Of a stretch of 7,963 nt of DNA, positions 6,255 to 7,963 are shown piece after piece. The number at the start of each line of letters is the position of its first letter. The stretch's first letter is position 1. The DNA is from an uncultured Ruminococcus sp. (GTDB lineage Bacteria > Bacillota > Clostridia > Oscillospirales > Ruminococcaceae): the NCBI GenBank assembly GCA_947167535.1, contig CAMVIL010000045.1:1-7963 (forward strand), written 5' to 3'. The translations under genes were made by a program, and so were the position numbers. Below the pieces are notes generated by a model. The model made no database searches. It was not told the DNA's origin and worked only from the letters and a program-made list of their open reading frames with translations.

Positions 6255-7279
6255 TGGAGCTTGTAAAATACCTCGAAGAGCTTTGCGCTCTGGATGGCAT
6301 CTCGGGCGACGAGGGTGTTGTCAGAGAGTATATCCTGTCGAAGATAAGCGGGAAGTGCGACTGCACCGTTGACCCGCTGGGCAGTGTTATCGCCGGAGTG
6401 AAGGGCAGACAGCCCGCAAAGCATAAGCTTCTTATCTCCGCCCACATGGACGAGGTCGGACTTATCGTTACTAACATCTGCGGCGACGGCAGCCTGAAGT
6501 TTGATACCGTCGGCGGTATCGACCCGAGAGTGCTTTTCGGCAAGAGGGTCTTCGTCGGTGATGATAAGATCCTCGGAGTGATCGGCGGAACTGCAGTGCA
6601 TAACCTTTCGGACGACGAGCGCAAAAAGGCTCCCGCCATTTCGGCAATGACCATAGACATCGGCTGCTCTTCCAAGGAACAGGCTTTGAAGCTCGTTCGT
6701 CAGGGCGACAGCGTTGTATTCGATTCCGATTTCCTGCGCTTCGGCGATGGCATGATACGTTCAAAGGCAATCGACGACCGCGCCGGTTGTGCGATAATGC
6801 TCAAAATGATCGAAGACGGCGTTGAGTACGATACTACATTCACTTTTGTAGTTCAGGAAGAAGTCGGACTGCGCGGCGCGACCGCTGCGGCATACACTGC
6901 CGCCCCCGATTTCGCTATCGTTCTGGAATCTACCACTGCGGCGGATATCCCGTCGTCGGCAGGTGAAAAGCGGGTCTGCGAGGTCGGAAAGGGCGCTGTT
7001 GTTTCCTATATGGACAGACACACCATCTATGACAGGGAGCTTTACAAGCTTGCCTTTGACGAGGCGGAAAAGCTTGGCATTCCCTGCCAGACCAAGAGCG
7101 TGATCGCAGGCGGCAACGATGCCGGCGCTATCCATATCTCACGCGGCGGAGTGCGCACAGCGGCGATATCGCTTCCGTGCAGATATCTTCACTCGCCCTC
7201 CTGCGTAATAGCCGAAACCGACCTTAACTGCTCTTATCAGCTTGCCTGCGGGCTTGCGGAACGGATACAAAAACTATGA
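6254..7279 (+). CDS. M42 family metallo-aminopeptidase (second of a tandem pair)
   Basis: This is a second M42 aminopeptidase, also 341 aa, starting on the last base of the previous stop codon (TGATG at 6252-6256). A GGGGGA (6241-6246) lies 7 nt before the ATG. Conserved residues are His64 and Asp66 in SAHMDEVGLIV, the Asp174-Asp175 pair in KAIDDRAGC, Glu202 and Glu203 in VQEEVGLRGA, Glu225 in VLESTTAAD and His313 in RYLHSPS. The fourth metal-ligand position is Glu here and Asp in the upstream copy. The GGNDAGAIH motif is typical of the family. It lacks the PPHL motif of its neighbour and has GTAVHNL at that point. The two copies are clearly diverged, so the duplication is old rather than a recent repeat. 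They may form separate or mixed oligomers, since M42 enzymes usually build dodecamers. The GNAT gene begins within its stop codon region. Confidence 0.93.
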   Translation: MELVKYLEELCALDGISGDEGVVREYILSKISGKCDCTVDPLGSVIAGVKGRQPAKHKLLISAHMDEVGLIVTNICGDGSLKFDTVGGIDPRVLFGKRVFVGDDKILGVIGGTAVHNLSDDERKKAPAISAMTIDIGCSSKEQALKLVRQGDSVVFDSDFLRFGDGMIRSKAIDDRAGCAIMLKMIEDGVEYDTTFTFVVQEEVGLRGATAAAYTAAPDFAIVLESTTAADIPSSAGEKRVCEVGKGAVVSYMDRHTIYDRELYKLAFDEAEKLGIPCQTKSVIAGGNDAGAIHISRGGVRTAAISLPCRYLHSPSCVIAETDLNCSYQLACGLAERIQKL

Positions 7280-7963
7280 TCTATCAGCTTACAAAAGACA
7301 ACGACGAACTGTTCGATGGACTCAAGCCGGGCAGTTATTCAAGGCGTATGCGCTCGCATTATATGTCCTACGGCACAAAGTACGACTTTGCGAGATTCTT
7401 TGTCATCTGCCGTGAGGAACAGGAGATCGGGATCATCTCGATATTCAACGCTTCCTCACTGGTCTGCGACCTCGCAGGAGCGGATTTTACCGATGACGAT
7501 CTCGAAGAGATATGCAGTTTCATCAACATTCAGAAGCCTTTCTCGGTAGAGCTCGATCCGCGCTATGCTTCCCGCATGACGGAAATGCTCGATGAGTTTT
7601 ACAGGATAGAGCACCGCAAAGAGTTTGCTTACGTGCCTCGCGGTGAGCTTCCCGATATAGAGGTAGAGGAGATGCCCGCTCTTGATGATGTATACGCAAT
7701 CCTCCGCGAGTCCTTCCCGGCGCTGGCTAATTCATACGAGCTCTGGCTGACCGACACTTCACACCGCATAAGGCGCGGCCTCTCGCAGTCGTTTCTTATA
7801 AAGGGACGCTCCACTGCCACCATGCAGTACATAATTGACGGCGTTGCACTCATAGGTCAGGTCGCGACCCTGCCCGAGTACAGAGGTCAGCTCTACGCCC
7901 GCCGTCTGCTTTACTGGATAGGCGAACGCCTGAGCGATGACGGCTATGAGGTCCGGCTCTTTG
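7276..7963 (+). CDS. GNAT-family N-acetyltransferase, 3' end outside window
   Basis: The frame opens at ATG 7276, overlapping the M42 stop by ATGA, and is still open at the window end (229 codons visible). The last part carries the acetyl-CoA-binding signature of GNAT enzymes: a beta strand GVALIGQVATLP (189-200), then YRGQLYARRLLYWIGERL (202-219), matching the R-G-x-x-x-A pyrophosphate-binding loop and following helix. The first 120 residues do not show a second clear CoA loop, so this is either one GNAT domain with an N-terminal extension or a two-domain GNAT with a degenerate first half. There is no signal peptide or membrane segment. The acceptor (small molecule, peptide or protein N-terminus) is unknown. 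Co-translation with the M42 genes suggests a shared transcript, not necessarily a shared pathway. Confidence 0.8.
   Translation, partial: MIYQLTKDNDELFDGLKPGSYSRRMRSHYMSYGTKYDFARFFVICREEQEIGIISIFNASSLVCDLAGADFTDDDLEEICSFINIQKPFSVELDPRYASRMTEMLDEFYRIEHRKEFAYVPRGELPDIEVEEMPALDDVYAILRESFPALANSYELWLTDTSHRIRRGLSQSFLIKGRSTATMQYIIDGVALIGQVATLPEYRGQLYARRLLYWIGERLSDDGYEVRLF

Overview
The window looks like a chromosomal piece of an anaerobic Clostridia-type Firmicute, most likely a Ruminococcus or close Oscillospirales relative. This is inferred from gene content: a secreted C39-like peptidase, an Amidase_3 protein with a fibronectin-like domain, an EpsC-type CysE and tandem M42 peptidases. It also fits the roughly 50% GC codon use with AT-rich intergenic promoters. 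No species-level marker is visible. All genes lie on the + strand.

Layout. Bases 1-52 are the 3' part of a tRNA-Arg(CCT), followed by an intrinsic terminator. Next comes a two-gene group for exported cell-surface proteins: a C39-like cysteine peptidase, broken by a frameshift near 875-890, and an N-acetylmuramoyl-L-alanine amidase. It ends in a 9-bp-stem terminator. A consensus sigma-A promoter (TTGACA-17-TATAAT) and a structured leader of about 115 nt precede cysE (serine O-acetyltransferase). A 56-aa single-pass membrane protein overlaps the cysE stop codon by ATGA, and a strong terminator closes that unit. A second promoter, with a perfect inverted repeat around its -35 box, drives a tight operon. 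Its members are murD (carrying a deletion of the ATP-binding P-loop), two tandem M42 metallopeptidases, and a GNAT acetyltransferase that runs off the end of the window.

How the genes fit together. Two of the transcription units bear on the cell wall: the secreted peptidase and amidase at the surface, and the cytoplasmic ligase MurD. CysE opens cysteine synthesis. The M42 enzymes probably trim cytoplasmic peptides.

The strongest observation is the state of murD. The conserved VTGSDG runs directly into EFLKAEG in another frame, so the GKTT-type nucleotide loop and about nine codons are missing. MurD is normally essential and the rest of the gene is intact and well conserved. A sequence or assembly error, a very recent lesion, or a second murD elsewhere is therefore more likely than a working split gene. 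A second frameshift in the C39-like gene adds to the suspicion about base-level accuracy. I found no CRISPR array, transposase, phage gene or convincing new multi-gene system.
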